Source: Gymnogyps californianus (taxonomy: Eukaryota; Chordata; Aves; Accipitriformes; Cathartidae). Taken from it: DNA of 64,000 nt. Location: NCBI RefSeq assembly GCF_018139145.2, contig NC_059483.1:496001-560000 (forward strand). The letters run 5' to 3'. The notes beneath the pieces are model-generated. The model ran no database searches. It was not told the DNA's origin and saw only the letters and a program-made list of their open reading frames with translations. Below are positions 1-12,168 of the stretch, in pieces (within the stretch, counting starts at the first letter, position 1; each line of letters starts with the position of its first letter). A program made the position numbers and the translations under genes.

Positions 1-497
1 CCTTGCAGCAAGTGGAGGAGGTGGCAGACTGTCTACGGCAATCTCCCACTTCGAGAGACCGGTAGAATTTATTGACATTTTTGAGCAGAGGGAGCAGTAC
101 TAATTTCTAACATCTGGATAGCAGCTCTGCTGGCAGCCACCGCTCCAGCAGAGCAGGGCCGGTGGGGGCGTGGGACGGCTCGCTCCCGAGAAGGCCGGTA
201 TCAAACAGAGCCTGGATGAGCCCCTGTTAGATGTGGTGCGCTGATGAGCAGGGCTGATATCAAAGCCCGTGATGATTTCGCCTCGTTACCCGCTGAGTGT
301 CAGCCGGGCTTGTCCAGTGTGGGGAGCGTACGCTGGCTCCTCACGCAGATCTGTGCTGGGGGTTGGGACTGGGACGTCCCCAGGGATGGGGAGCACGGGG
401 GCCGCAGCATCCTGCAGCAACAGGGGTGCAGCAGTGATGGTTTGTGGTCTGAGCAGAGCTGATCTGCTGTTGCCAGCCCCTGTGCCTTCCTCTCCAG

Positions 498-535
498 TTC
501 AGGATGCATTGTTTTTCGGAGGAAGGGACCTAAGG
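498..535 (+). other. Exon-like 38-bp segment with strong splice signals
   Basis: A pyrimidine-rich tract ending in CTCTCCAG precedes position 498, and AAGG|GTAAGC follows position 535. Together they look like a complete small exon. In the phase used by the next known exon it reads eleven codons and then TAA, so inclusion would truncate the receptor inside Sema. There is no proof that it is used; a chance pair of sites in 12 kb of intron is quite possible. Confidence 0.2.
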
Positions 536-3500
536 GTAAGCACAGCCTTGCAGGCGAGGGGTGGGACAAGAGGCACATCGGCTTGGGGTGTTTCTCCGGT
601 GGGCAATGGATTAGGGCTTAACTTGGGTATTCAGGCTTTTTTCCTTATTGGGGGTCTCATTCTGCTGTGCCCTCCTCTGAAGGCATCATGGCCAGAGTCG
701 CAGTCCCCGAGTTTGTTGCCGTGCTCCCGAGGGTGCCGCTGCATAGGTGAGCAGAGGCTGCAGGAGCTACGGGACCCAGAGGGCACTCGGGGCTCGTGGT
801 GGGGCTGGTCGAGTCCGGGGCACAAACCCCGATTCAAGTGTCAGGCCTCAACGAAGCTGCAGGCTCGCATTTGGATCTGCAGCCACCAAACCCGCGCCGG
901 CCACTGTGCCAGCGGTGCAGACAGTGGCTGATGTAGGGCAGCAGCGGTCTGGCCAGACGGGACCAGCTGCTGGAACAAGGCTGCCCGTTTTCTGGGCCCG
1001 AACCATCGGAGGGTCGTTGCTCTGACAAGATTTCTGCAGCTTATGCGTTGCAAGTGGCACTGGAACACAAATCTTTCGATTCTAATCCAGAAGCAAAATT
1101 GCCTGAAAGTCTGGATTTTGCAAACTTGTACCTCTGTTATTTGAAGGAAACTTGGAACTTGTCTTCCCATTTCTGTCTCATCTCTGTTTAAAGTATTATA
1201 CTGCTTTGTAGTGCTCCCTTCTGGAGCAAAAGCCCTTCGGCTATTAGATTTTCATCCCACCGTCTGCTGACCGCTGCCAACATTCAATGGGTTGTGAGCT
1301 GCTAGTGGCCAAAAGCCATCTCTGGTGGATCGCCTAATTAAAAGGGGCCATTGAAAACCTGGCATGTTCTAGAAAACGGCTGTCTGCAGAGTGATCTTTT
1401 TAGGAAGAGCTGGGAAAAGTTTACAGTATAACGATAGCACTCAATGAAGAAGGGGAGATGTGAAAGATGAGGGGTTTTTAATGTAATATAAAATAGCAGT
1501 TTCCAAAGTTGTTTGACTCGTGAATCGCTGTCATCCTTCAGTATGTCTCGTAGATCCAGATGTTAACTGCAAGTGGTACAAAGGCACCAGGGTTGGTGTG
1601 CTGTTGCATGTGGTTCCTTGGAGAGCGGTGGACCCAAGTCTGGGAACCCGCTCACGCAGGGGGTGGGCTCAGGTCGGGCTTTTGGCAGTCGGTGTGGCAG
1701 GTCATTAAATGGGAAGGAAATTGTGGCTAAATCTCTGCTTGAGTGGAGAGACTTCCGCATCTGGAGAGCAACTGATACAGATGATTTCTTCCCTGCACTT
1801 TTTTGTTCGGTCTGAATCGCGCGTGTCCCTGGGGTGAGCCAAATGGCAGAAGGGTGGGGTGGGTGTTCCCACGCATTCCTCCTGGGATTCCCCATACCAG
1901 GAGAGCGCTCCGGCCAGCGTGCCGGCCGCCTCGGTGTGCTCGGGCTCCCTGACTGCAAAAATGCTTCTTGGCCACTGTCAAATAAGCTGCTGAAGAAAGG
2001 TTTCAAGCTTTGGGGAGGAGCTGGGGTTGCAATGTTACATCCCTGGGATCTCCTAACTGTAGTGTCATTTTTTGCTGAGATTTGGTATCACAGCAAGCTG
2101 CAAAGCTCAGTGGATCTTTCCAAACAGCTTTGGAAACATCGGTTTCTACAAATCCTGAAGACAAAATATAAAATGGTAGTGAAAAGGAAAGCCTTCCATA
2201 CTTTAACCAAGTGAGAGAGGTGCTCAGTTGCTGAATCCAGTAGGACCACTGGTTTTTAACAAATGTTGAAATTATTCTGCTGATCCTGATTTCCTAATTG
2301 GGGGGGATGGGGTGTGGAGGGAGGATGTCCAAAGACGAAGCTGTAGAGATGGAATACTGGCAAGTCAACAAGCACAGTGCTTTCAGAGAGATGCCTGGAG
2401 AATGTTGCTTCGTACAGGTGCCGCCTGCAAGAGGAGACTATGTGTGTGGGTCCAAGGGTTGGCCACAGGTCGGAGGAGCGTGCGCTCACACCTTCATTCT
2501 TCGCACTTTCCATAACCATCCATTTAACCTGTTTACTTGAATTTTCTCAGTCCCCAAAATGAGGGCAGACATCTCCATCTCATGCGTTAGAGTGGAGGAA
2601 GGGTACACCTGTGAGCTGCGGAAGCTGTGCATCTGCTGGAGACCACATCTTTATGCCTTGGTCGCTTCTGCATTTGGAGTGCTCAGTTAAAGAGCAAAAA
2701 TGCTTTTTTTAACCTTTCCATGCCAAGCTACCGCAGCGGGCTGGGTGCTGGGAGCAAGCGGTGTTGTTTTGTTTCTGGATGCCGGTGCCAAGGCTGCTGA
2801 GCAGGCGATGCGCGCGGTGGTGCCCGTGGAGGACGCCTCTGCGGCACGGCGGCGTGGGGCAGTGCTGCCGTTCAGAGGCAAGTTTTACTGAGGATGCGTA
2901 AAAGAAGAGTAGAGTTCTGCTCATTATCTCAGACCTTAATTGATTCGGCAGAACTAATGAGGAAAATACAGGAAAACATTTACTATAAACTATTACTAAA
3001 TGAAGCAGATTTGAACTGACACATGCAAAAGACCAGTTGTGTTAGGTAAGAAGTTGTTACTTTAATGGATGCTTTTTTCAGCCCAGAAACGCACGGATAT
3101 GCCTTCAGAGCACTTTGAGCATGTAAAGTGCTAAGCGTTAGTAGTAGCAATAATTAAAAAATAACCCCCAAAGATCGAGGAGCCAAACTCATGGTTCACC
3201 CAGGACTCCTCCCTGTGGGAAGGAGTTTGAATGGTTTGAGATTGGCTACTGAAGCCAAAGCTCAACATAAATGAGAAACACAGCTTGAGTGGTGGAAGGG
3301 GGGCTCTCCCAAGGAAAGAGCAGCTAAGAAAATACAGCCTGAATAAATCAGGCGTCTCACTCCAAACAGTTTTGAGGGGGACGTGTTAGTTCGGCTTTCA
3401 GAGCAGCGCGGGTGTCCTTGGGACGAGGCGTGCTTGGCTGATCCGCTCTGCTTCTTGTCCCTGAGGAGCGGGGCAGAGGAGCCGCGTTTCCAGCGGGGGT

Positions 3501-6500
3501 GAATTTAAAGGACATACAAACTTTCGCTGCTTAAATGCATGCTATTTTGACTATGACAGCCCCTTTGGAGCCTGTTGTTCGTTAATCCCTCTGCCTGCCC
3601 ATTCCTGGGGGATTTGATTGTATAATCTGAAGTATTGTATTTAATGCAGGATGAAGGCTAACATAATAAGCTTGACCAGTCTTCCTGGCGGCATGAAGGA
3701 TGTGCAATTTCAGTTAAAAGACTGCTACTTCTTTATATTTCTCTGCTTTGAGCAGTTCCATGTGCAGTCGCACGTGCTGCTTCAGCTCCCTGCAGGGTGA
3801 AGCGCCGGTGTGTGCCAGACCCCCGGCTTGTGCGGAGCGAGGAAGGGGGACCCGTGCCGGGGCTGCCTGGGCCGGGGGGGAAGATGTTTTGGGGGAGGGC
3901 TGTGCAGAGCAGGTCCTGCCAGGCTCCTGTCCACATTGCCCTCAGCTTTCTTTACGAGTAGTTCAGCCTCGGAGTCAGCACGACGGGGTTGGGACTTGCG
4001 GAGTGATGGATGGCCACGAGTCGGGCCAGTTCCTGCAGGAGGAGGTGGCAGAGGAGTCCGAGGGGGGTAATCACACTGTCTAGCTGCAGGCGTCCAGCTT
4101 CGGTGCCGCTGCTGGAGCTGAGGCTGGAGCCTCTGGGCGCTCCTTGCAGCTCTTACATCCTCCCTAACACCGCGAAGAAGGCTCCCATTATAGACACCCC
4201 CCGCCCTTTCCTCCTGCACCTGAAGTGACACAACAGAAGATGGATGGCCGCAGGAAGCCTGTGTTTGTTCAAGCCGTTGTCGGGCTTTGGCCTCGCTGTA
4301 GCCGTCTGACTGGCTTTGCCTACAGCCCAGCTGTTCCCCGGTCCTGTCCCAGTCTTTCAACTCGCCTGCATCTTCCCTCCGAGACGGGTTCTTGCAGGCA
4401 GCAGCCGAGCAGGCGTCCGTAAGGTCTGCTGGGGGCTGCTGCTGCTGGAGCAGCAGCCAGAGCTTGGGTTTCGCCCTCTGAGATGACACGTGGTGCTGAG
4501 AGCATCTTCAGACGTTTCAAACCCCCTCACCTCTGGTGGTTTGAGGTCTGTGGCTGCGGCGGAGGTGAATGTGGTGCTGCCGCCTAGACGCAGCAGTTTG
4601 GCCTGAGCTGGGCTTGGTCTTGAACTGGCTGGAGGTCTGTGTCTTTGCAAACTCACTGAAAACAGTTTCTTGTTTGCTTTCAGGGGGCTGGTGGGCTCAG
4701 CCTGTCGGGTCGGGTCAGCCCTGGCCCTGAGTCCGGCTTCAGCCACGCGGTCTGCCGAGCCCATCGCCTTGTAATGGGCGAGCACTTTGACTGTTGCCGA
4801 AAACTCAGAAATCAGTAAGGGCAGGACACGTGGCACAGGCACCCAGGGCTGCCGGGCATCCCGTGCCTCCGATGATTGTGCAGGTTCCTGAGTAATTCTT
4901 GTGCAGCACAGAACAGGTCTAAGGAGATGAAAAGTCCCGGGAGAATCACTTGTCTGCAGAGTGCTTGCTGTGCCCTGCCTTCCCCAACAGCCATCGGTCC
5001 TGTGCTCGCTGGGCTTCCCTCCCAGTTCACTCTGCTCACTTCATGTGAGGGACACAAGCCTGAATTCCATGGTCGTTTTAATCAGGTGAATGTCCTATGT
5101 GAAGCTGCCAAGAGTGAATGTTAGGAGCTGGCAGGAAAGAAAAGGGTTGGAGTTGAGAGTAGAAAGAGGGAAGAATGAGTTTTATAAGACAGGGGGAAAA
5201 AAGCTTTCCTGTAAAATAAAAATGAAGATAAGAGGCTGAAAAACTGCCAGGCATCAGGAGCTCTGCAGAAGCCGAAGGAATGCTTTTCAGCACGGGGGTG
5301 ACATTTGTCTGTGGTGGAGGGAGGAGCGGGTGCACTGACATGGCTGTTTTTCTCTCCGTGCGGCCGATGCGGCTCTGCTGCTGGTGCCGCTGGCTGTGGT
5401 GCGGTGGATGCACGTTTGGCTGGGGAGTGGTGCTCCATGGGGGTTTGACGGAGGGAACCTGGTGATAGTTTTGCATTAGCAATTACTCCTCTTCAGCAAG
5501 ACATTAACTTCCCGATTCGGGGCTGGAGGCGATAGTCGTCCCGGCTGTCACCTGTGCGAGGGCGAGGCGCACGGGGCTGCACGTGGATCGTTGTGGCTTC
5601 CCAAGGCATGAACCAGCACGGAGGTCTGCAGGAGAGGTCCCCAGGGCTGCAACCGAGCAGCTCTCACGCATGCTCAGAGGAGCATCTGGGCAGGTCCCGC
5701 AGATGCTGGCGGGCCCCCCGGCATCGGTGCTGATTCACCCTCCCGGGACTCTGCTCCCCGCCGTGTCTAGATGCCGTCCGGCTGGAAAAGCGGCTGGCGT
5801 GGTGGAGCGGGGGCCGTGGCTCCCATGGGCGGGACGCGGTCCGGGTTGCCTCTGAGAGCAGACAGATGGGTGTTTGGACAGCCAGGGCTGGCACTGTGCA
5901 AACATGCAAAACACAGCAAAACCGCCGCTTCCTCACTCCAGAAACTTGCGGTCTAAGTAAACTGTGAAACCAGGGTGCAAATCTCGTTTTAAGACTTTTT
6001 TTTTAAGGACATCTGCTGTGCTGTGGGGGTGCTGATTGCTTAGCGTAGATGATTCTCGAGAAAAATTCAGCAAGATTCATTTTATCAGAGGTTCTCAGCC
6101 CAAGTGCCTCGACTGGCCAAGAGTGCACATTGATTTGCCTCCCATTGCCTAAAAAATATGATGGGAAGTTAGAGGAGCTGTGTGATAATGCCTGCCCTTG
6201 CAGCAGCACTACAATTAGAGACCGCTTACGTCTCAAGTGCCCTAACAGTAGAGTCCTCTTCTGAGGATGACATTTTCCTCCAGGCATCCCAAAAAGCCTG
6301 TTTTTGACAGCTCTGGTTGCGACGCTCCAGCAGATAAACGCGTGATTGTGTGTACAAACTGCTGGCAGCACGGGGGGGCTCCGGGATGAATGGGCTCTGC
6401 CTGGGAGGGGTTTCATGGCCAGTCTGGGCTCTGCCCAACACAGAGGAGAGCTTGTACTTTCTGTTTTCGTAATGCAGCCGGGCCAGCTTGCCACCATCTC

Positions 6501-6699
6501 TCGCTCTGCCCGTTTTCCTACGGTGTCTATGCAATATTTCCACGTTGGTTTTTAGCCTCTCCCTACTGTTCGAGTCCATGTCCTGCTATTCTCTTCGGAC
6601 AGTATCCAAATTACTTTTAATATTCTCTCTGCAATCAGAGATTTCCCTGAGTCATACCTAAACGTTAATAAAAGCCTAATGGTTTATGTTAAGGAAGGT

Positions 6700-7080
6700 G
6701 AGAGATAAAACTAGAGCCCTTTTATCACAGACTTTAATGGCCTGAAAATGTCAGTTGTGCGGGAGCAACTGCCAGATTTTGAGCCTATGAAGACGATGGC
6801 TAAGTCCCACAAATCAACAAGTTTGGAGCGGATTATCGGATGCTGGCTGTGTCATTTTCCCAGGACTCCAGGCATGCTAGAAGCCAACACTTTAATCCGC
6901 TCTGATACGATGCATGAAAGGAGCCGGACTCCCTTTCCACTTACTGCTGCTCTGCGACGCTTTCAGACCCGCTGTAGTAGAGTCAGAAAAGCCTTGCTGA
7001 AAGCAGAAGCTGCAGGGCTTTTTTCTGAACTGCAGCCTGCTTTTGATTCAGAAATAAACTCCATCTTTGCTTAAGAACTA
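6700..7080. promoter_or_regulatory. Candidate conserved noncoding element in the 5' intron
   Basis: The block is poor in CpG and not repetitive. It carries a perfect 10-bp inverted repeat, GAGCGGATTA at 6826-6835 and TAATCCGCTC at 6893-6902, so there are two GGATTA sites of the OTX/PITX homeodomain type facing each other. A chance ATG-started frame of 108 codons covers 6748-7074 but resembles no protein I know. The regulatory role is inference only. Confidence 0.2.
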
Positions 7081-10000
7081 TTTTTAAGGTCACAAACACA
7101 GGATGCAGAAATCAGTACGTTTCATGGTTTTCCTGAGTGCTGCCTCACCACTCCTCTTCCTCCTTCTGTTTCCAGCAGACTTCCTTCCCGAAGGGACATC
7201 CTGCGCGCCTGCCTCTGGGGCGCAGCGCCCAGGGCTGGGGAGCTGTAATGGAAATTCTGGGAAATTGCTTTTTCTGCTCCTTTTAGGCCTGGGATAAAGA
7301 ACTGAACTCGCACCGTGAAAATAGCTGAACTCTTGAGCTCTGATGTGGCTGGAAATCTTTTATCTCTGTCCCACTTTGTTTTTGCAGTCACGCTCAGGGG
7401 TTAATCTGACTAACCCTCCTCTTAGATGTGGCTCCTTCCTTTGAATTAATTTGCATCACTTGTGAAATTTTGCAGAAATACTGAGTACGCCCTCCTTGCA
7501 AGTGTGCGGGGTGACGGCAACGCTGCTCAGCCGGTGCTGGCTGTGGGATGTCTCCAGCTTGCACCCGAGGTGGCTCTTCATTAGCGTCAAAGTGGCAGAG
7601 TCAAATGTTTTGGGTGCAGAAGGATTCGAATCTAGACTCACCCAATATTTCCACGAGTTACTGAGTATCCAGAGTGTGTAGCAGCAAAATAGTGGCAATA
7701 CAGTAAATGCCCACGGGGTTGTTTTAAAATGCAGATGATAGAAAGAGATTGGTTTTGGAAGAAAACTTGAAGTTTATGCTTTCCCCGCTTCAGGGTAGGG
7801 CAGTTTGATTTAAGATGGAGCGAGATTTAACCCATTCTGCATGGAGAAAGCCTTTTAGCACAACCTTTACATGCGATTTCCCAAGCTGCGGTGATTGCCT
7901 GGTGCCTGCAGAAGGATGTAACTTGGCTGTATCCTGTTTACCATAACGTGACAGAGTTACGATGTCCCCTCAGTGCTGTGGTGTACAGACAGCAGCAGCA
8001 CAGTGTGTCACCCCACTCTGGGACCTGAGAGAGGGAAACACCATATGTCTCCTCCTGCCCGTCCGTCGGAAGAGCTGATGTCATTTGAAGAAAGGTGTTT
8101 CAGAGGAAGGATGTATGCGGCCAAAATAAAGCTTGGCCTGCGTTAGAATCGTTACATCCTGTTTACCATGGAAAACACTTTGCGCTGATATTAGCTCTGA
8201 AATGCGTGATTTATAAGCAGGCAGGCGCAGCAGATAAGGAACTTCCCGTGATTTCGGCCACCTGTGAGAAGAAAGGGCTGCGTCCCTCGGGCTGGGAGGC
8301 GGCGAAGCAGCCGGCAGACAAATGCCAGTACCGACTCCCCGGGCAGCTGCTGCGGAGATGAGGTGCTGAGCATCCCTTGGGCTCCCAGGCGGCCTGAGGT
8401 GCCTCTGTGCCTCAGTTTCCCAGCAGCAAGGAGCCTTGTGAGCTTCAGGTGGCTAATATTGGTAAAGAGTAATGAAGAGGGGCTAGAGATAATCATCCCC
8501 AAGACAAATAAATAAACCCAAGTGCATTTCTAAAGGTCTGGCTGTGAATGGAAGGGACCATTAAATCAGAAACATGAATGGCTTGCCGTATCCTTTGTAT
8601 GGTATAAAAAAGTTGTGTTGCCCAGTTACAGGGGGAAACATACACACTTAAGAATTTGGGCTGCGATTTTGTTTCTTAATAGAATGAAATGCCGTAAAAC
8701 TGCAAAATGCATTTAGCAAAGTCGCTAGCATCCACAACACTTGATCCTTTCGTCTCGGTCCCATGTGAACCGAGCTGCAGCTCCGAGCGTGTTGCCTTCT
8801 GCTTGGCACTCGCTTTAGCAGAGGAAGTTTTTCAAATCAGTCTTTGTTAATTCACGTCTGACGCGACCGGCAGCAGCAGCGGACATGGGGTCTGGTGTCT
8901 GCTGGGGCACAGGGGACCGAGATCAGTGTGGTTTCGTGGAAAGGACCCAGTCTGCCGTTTGCGGCAGCACGCTTGCGCTGGTCCAGCAGCAGGGAAATGA
9001 GCCCTGGATGTGTCTGCAGTGGTGCGCTCCCTCCGGTCAGAGGCACAAGCCATTCCGCAGATCAGGGGAATTGTCTGCTGTGTGTGCCATTGTGCAGAGG
9101 ATGCTGTGGGCCTGTGACGGGAGCAGGTACTCAGGAAGCCAGTGCTGTTTGCTGACCAGCTGCTACAAAAGACCGAGAACTGGCTGGCACCTACAGCGCA
9201 CACCCAGCCCGGCGGGGTTTGCTGCTGGCTTCTCCCACGCAAAGAGGAGGGAGCAGTGCCACGGCCTGCGGTCCCCACACCGACTGCCCCACCACGGACC
9301 GGCCCTGGCCGCTGCAGAGAGGTTGCCAGCCCTGTGGTGGTCTGGCAGGGGCTTCTTTCCTCCCACCTGCAAGGTGACGCCATCCCTCGCTCCTGGAGAC
9401 ACAGCCCAGTTGCTTCGCATACATTTTGAGTTTTAGCAAGTTTCTTCCCTGTTTTTGTCCAGGGGTGTGTTGCTGTAGTGTGGCACCAACCCAAGACATG
9501 TGGTCGTGGCCAGGAGGGCAGACAGGCACGAGGCGGGAGGTGCACCCCAAACCGGGGTCAGAGCGGAGGGGTGGTCCTGCCCGGCTCTCACGCTCTTGCT
9601 GCAAAGCCTGAAGATTTGCCTAATCTTGTAAACCGTCTGGAGAGAGAGGAGAGCTGAAGATTTAGTCTGGTTCCATTAATGAAATAATAACGATAATAAG
9701 GGAATTAAAATACAGGCCCTGGTGCACTCAGCCCAGGGAGGAGGGACTGTGCTGGTTGTCAACTTCTGCTGCCTGGTGGAAGCACGTGGTCCAGTTTCTT
9801 AACAGATACAGCCTCAAATCTCTGCATTTGTTCTGCTTAAATTAGTACTCCTGACGATTATTTTGGAAGGAATATCTATGTTATGGCTGAGTTCAGTAAG
9901 GTGTAAAATGTGCTTAGTTTTAGGGGTGTGGGTTACAGTCCGCCAGCGGTCTCTTGTCTAGAGTTTTGTATAAGCACTTCCCACAGTCAGAGCCTTAATT

Positions 10001-10985
10001 TGGTGTGCTTTCAGGCAGCCTGCAAATACCCGGAGTTGTCGGCACATCAGCCCTGCAGCTGCATGCCCACACCCGGGAAGGGTGACAGCACAATTGCGGC
10101 TTCTCCTAAGATGAGCCTGAAATGACACTGTAGATGATGTGGTAATGGCCCTTGAAACATGCCCATCATTTGAACAGCTTCGGCTGCACCCACAGCACTT
10201 CATAAAAGCTGCTGCAGGAGTGTCAGCAGGTAAATTGTCGGCAGCGAGACTGTTGTGGTGTTCAGACGTTGTTGAATCCATCCACATTGTCTGAGCAGAA
10301 ATTCTAAGGAGTCTCAGAGGATTCAGGGTGAGAGTGGTCATAAATCTTGGGTGCGTCTCGGCAGGGTAGGAGGAATACGAGGCATCAGTCCTGTTTTCAA
10401 ATGCTGCTGTCATGCAGCAACTGTGCTAATTAATTTAGCACAGGATAGTAAAGTCTGTTGTCTTGCTTTGGGCCAAATGAGCCAAATGCCTGCTCACAGA
10501 CAAGGCTCACAGGCGAGGAGTCCTTAACAGTTGTCCTCTGCCTTCGCCCCTTGGCACCTGAGAGCGAGTCGACATGGGAGCCTTGATGCCGGCCTCGTGC
10601 CCCCGGTTGCCAGGCCTCGCGCGGGGCGGCTCGTCCGCCGGGGCCAGCCCCTGCAGTGCCGCTCACCGCGCTGTTCCTGCCGGAGCCGGCCGCCTGCTCC
10701 AGCTGCAGCGCCTGCCATCCTGCTGTCCTGAATTTAACTTTTCTGTGGCAAAGGCAGTTCCAGAGCTTCGAGGAACAGCTTGAAAGCGGGAGCCAGAGGC
10801 GAATAATGAACATCTTGTGGTCTTGGGCACAGGGCACAGCTGTACTTGCTCCCCAGGGCATGGCGAGCGGCTGCGGGCTGAGGCTGTGGCTCCAGCGTTT
10901 CTGGGCAGAGTTTTGCAGCCACTGCTCTTCCCTCCGTGTCCCACAGCGTGGTGCCTCCTCCCGCTCGGCAGCTCCTGCATCCCGT

Positions 10986-11025
10986 CCCATCCCATCCCAT
11001 CCCATCCCATCCCATCCCATCCCAT
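10986..11025. repeat. (CCCAT)8 microsatellite, G-quadruplex-type minus strand
   Basis: Eight perfect copies of CCCAT follow an imperfect CCCGT copy. The complementary strand reads (ATGGG)8, giving eight or nine G3 tracts separated by two bases, which fits the standard intramolecular G-quadruplex pattern. The G-rich strand is the template strand of PLXND1. Confidence 0.97.
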
Positions 11026-11280
11026 CGCAGTGGAAGACCAGTGGAAATTTTGCTGTTGTCTGCAGTAGCAGCAAGATCAGAGCCAGGATTTACAGTCCTG
11101 AGAGTCGCCAGCAAGCTTCCCCCCCAGGCTTGGCTCTGTTCTCAGTCACTTCCTCACTTACTTGCAGGGAAGTAGTATTTTGAGTTCTTTTATTGGAGAA
11201 ACCTTTTGCTTCGCCTTTTGTTTGAGAAGGAAGGAGCCGGAGATGGCTGCTGGGCTTGCAGCCGCCCCAGCTGAGCGCAG

Positions 11281-11520
11281 CTCCGTGCGCTCCGGAGCGC
11301 TGATCCCCAGCGCCGATCCCCAGCGCTGACCCGTGGGAAGGGGGACCCATCGCAGCGCTGGGGCGGCACGCAGGACCAGCCCTCCGCGGGCAGAGCCACC
11401 GCCTCTGCGAGGGCAGGCGGCCGCTGGCGAGGGCTCGTCTTCAGCGGGCTGAGAAACCTCCCCTGCGGCACAGCCCCCGCCGGCGAGGGGCTTCCAGCGC
11501 CGTGCCGGAGAAGAGACCTC
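11281..11520. promoter_or_regulatory. CpG-island-like block 0.5 kb before the first exon of the window
   Basis: I count about 27 CpG in 240 bp at roughly 70% G+C, an observed/expected ratio near 0.9. This meets the usual island criteria. Several GCGCTG and CCGATCC-type repeats occur near 11300. It could be an alternative promoter or an intronic regulatory island, or simply reflect high recombination and GC-biased conversion on a microchromosome. Confidence 0.5.
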
Positions 11521-11991
11521 TGACTGCTTTGGTGGGAGAGCGGGGCAAGGAGCCCCCTTGTCCCCTTTTACTGTCGCACCAGACCTTTGTGTTGAGGTGA
11601 GGGTGCTGCTAAAGTAAATGGGCCTTTGGCTGGAGGGTGCCCTCCTGGGGTGCCCTGCACCTGGATGGCTCCAGCAGCGATCCCAGTGCTGCTCTGATCC
11701 TGCCCGTAGCATGGGCAAGGGCAGAGCTCCTCTGACAGCTCATCTCCAGCAAAGCCTGGTCTGGATTTGGCTCTGAGGGTAGATCTGGCAAGCACAAAGG
11801 AGGCTCTATTACAGCTCTGTGCTCCCGTATGAACCAGTTACATTTTCCTATTCCGTGACCCGGTAGTGAGGAGCTTTCCCTGGGCACAGCAGGGCCGTCA
11901 GCAGTTTGTCCACGCTGAGCCCGAGGTGGTGATGGCGGGGGGGACCTGCTGGTGTTCGCTGCAGCCCCTTGACATGCGTGTCTCTCCGCAG

Positions 11992-12168
11992 CTGCAGCCG
12001 GAGCAGCTGGACTGTGGAGCGGCGCACCTTCAGCACCCGCTGGCCATCGTCAACCCCGTCACAGCGACCCCCGTGTTCACCTACAGCGGCCTGACCGCGG
12101 TGGCGGTGGCCAGCGTCAATAACTACACCGTTGTGTTCCTGGGCACTGCCAGCGGAGGACTCCTGAAG
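11992..12168 (+). CDS. PLXND1: Plexin-D1 exon (window exon 1): C-terminal Sema region
   Basis: Window residues 1-59, starting in phase 0 with [12 protein letters not shown] and ending GGLLK. It contains the plexin-D1 Sema signature [13 protein letters not shown] with a glycosylation sequon (NYT). The acceptor is TCTCTCCGCAG at 11991; a second CAG six bases on (11997) could drop two residues in frame. The donor is GC rather than GT: exon ...CTGAAG followed by GCAAGT. The coding frame and the strong AAG|GCAAGT context support this site. Confidence 0.95.

Larger units (their letters stand above)
1..11991 (+). other. PLXND1: 3' part of a long 5' intron of PLXND1
   Basis: No plexin-like reading frame occurs in these 12 kb, and the first recognisable exon starts at 11992 in the middle of the Sema coding sequence. 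In human PLXND1 a very large first exon precedes a long first intron (recalled), so this is probably the avian intron 1. Contents noted separately: an exon-like 38-bp segment at 498-535, a non-repetitive block at 6700-7080 with paired GGATTA motifs, a CCCAT array at 10986-11025 and a CpG-dense block at 11281-11520. Elsewhere I see only unique sequence with short chance ORFs on both strands. Confidence 0.85.

Noticed and set aside
2940..2990. FOX:ETS composite endothelial enhancer motif near ATACAGGAAAAC
   Set aside because: Two mismatches to the known composite consensus; a match of this quality is expected by chance.
6748..7074. 108-codon ORF as a small gene
   Set aside because: No known family, no splice, promoter or poly(A) context, and it lies inside the plexin intron; noted instead as a possible noncoding element.
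1..11991. Search for the first PLXND1 exon (signal peptide and N-terminal Sema) in the window
   Set aside because: No frame in this region shows a signal peptide or Sema motifs; that exon must lie upstream.
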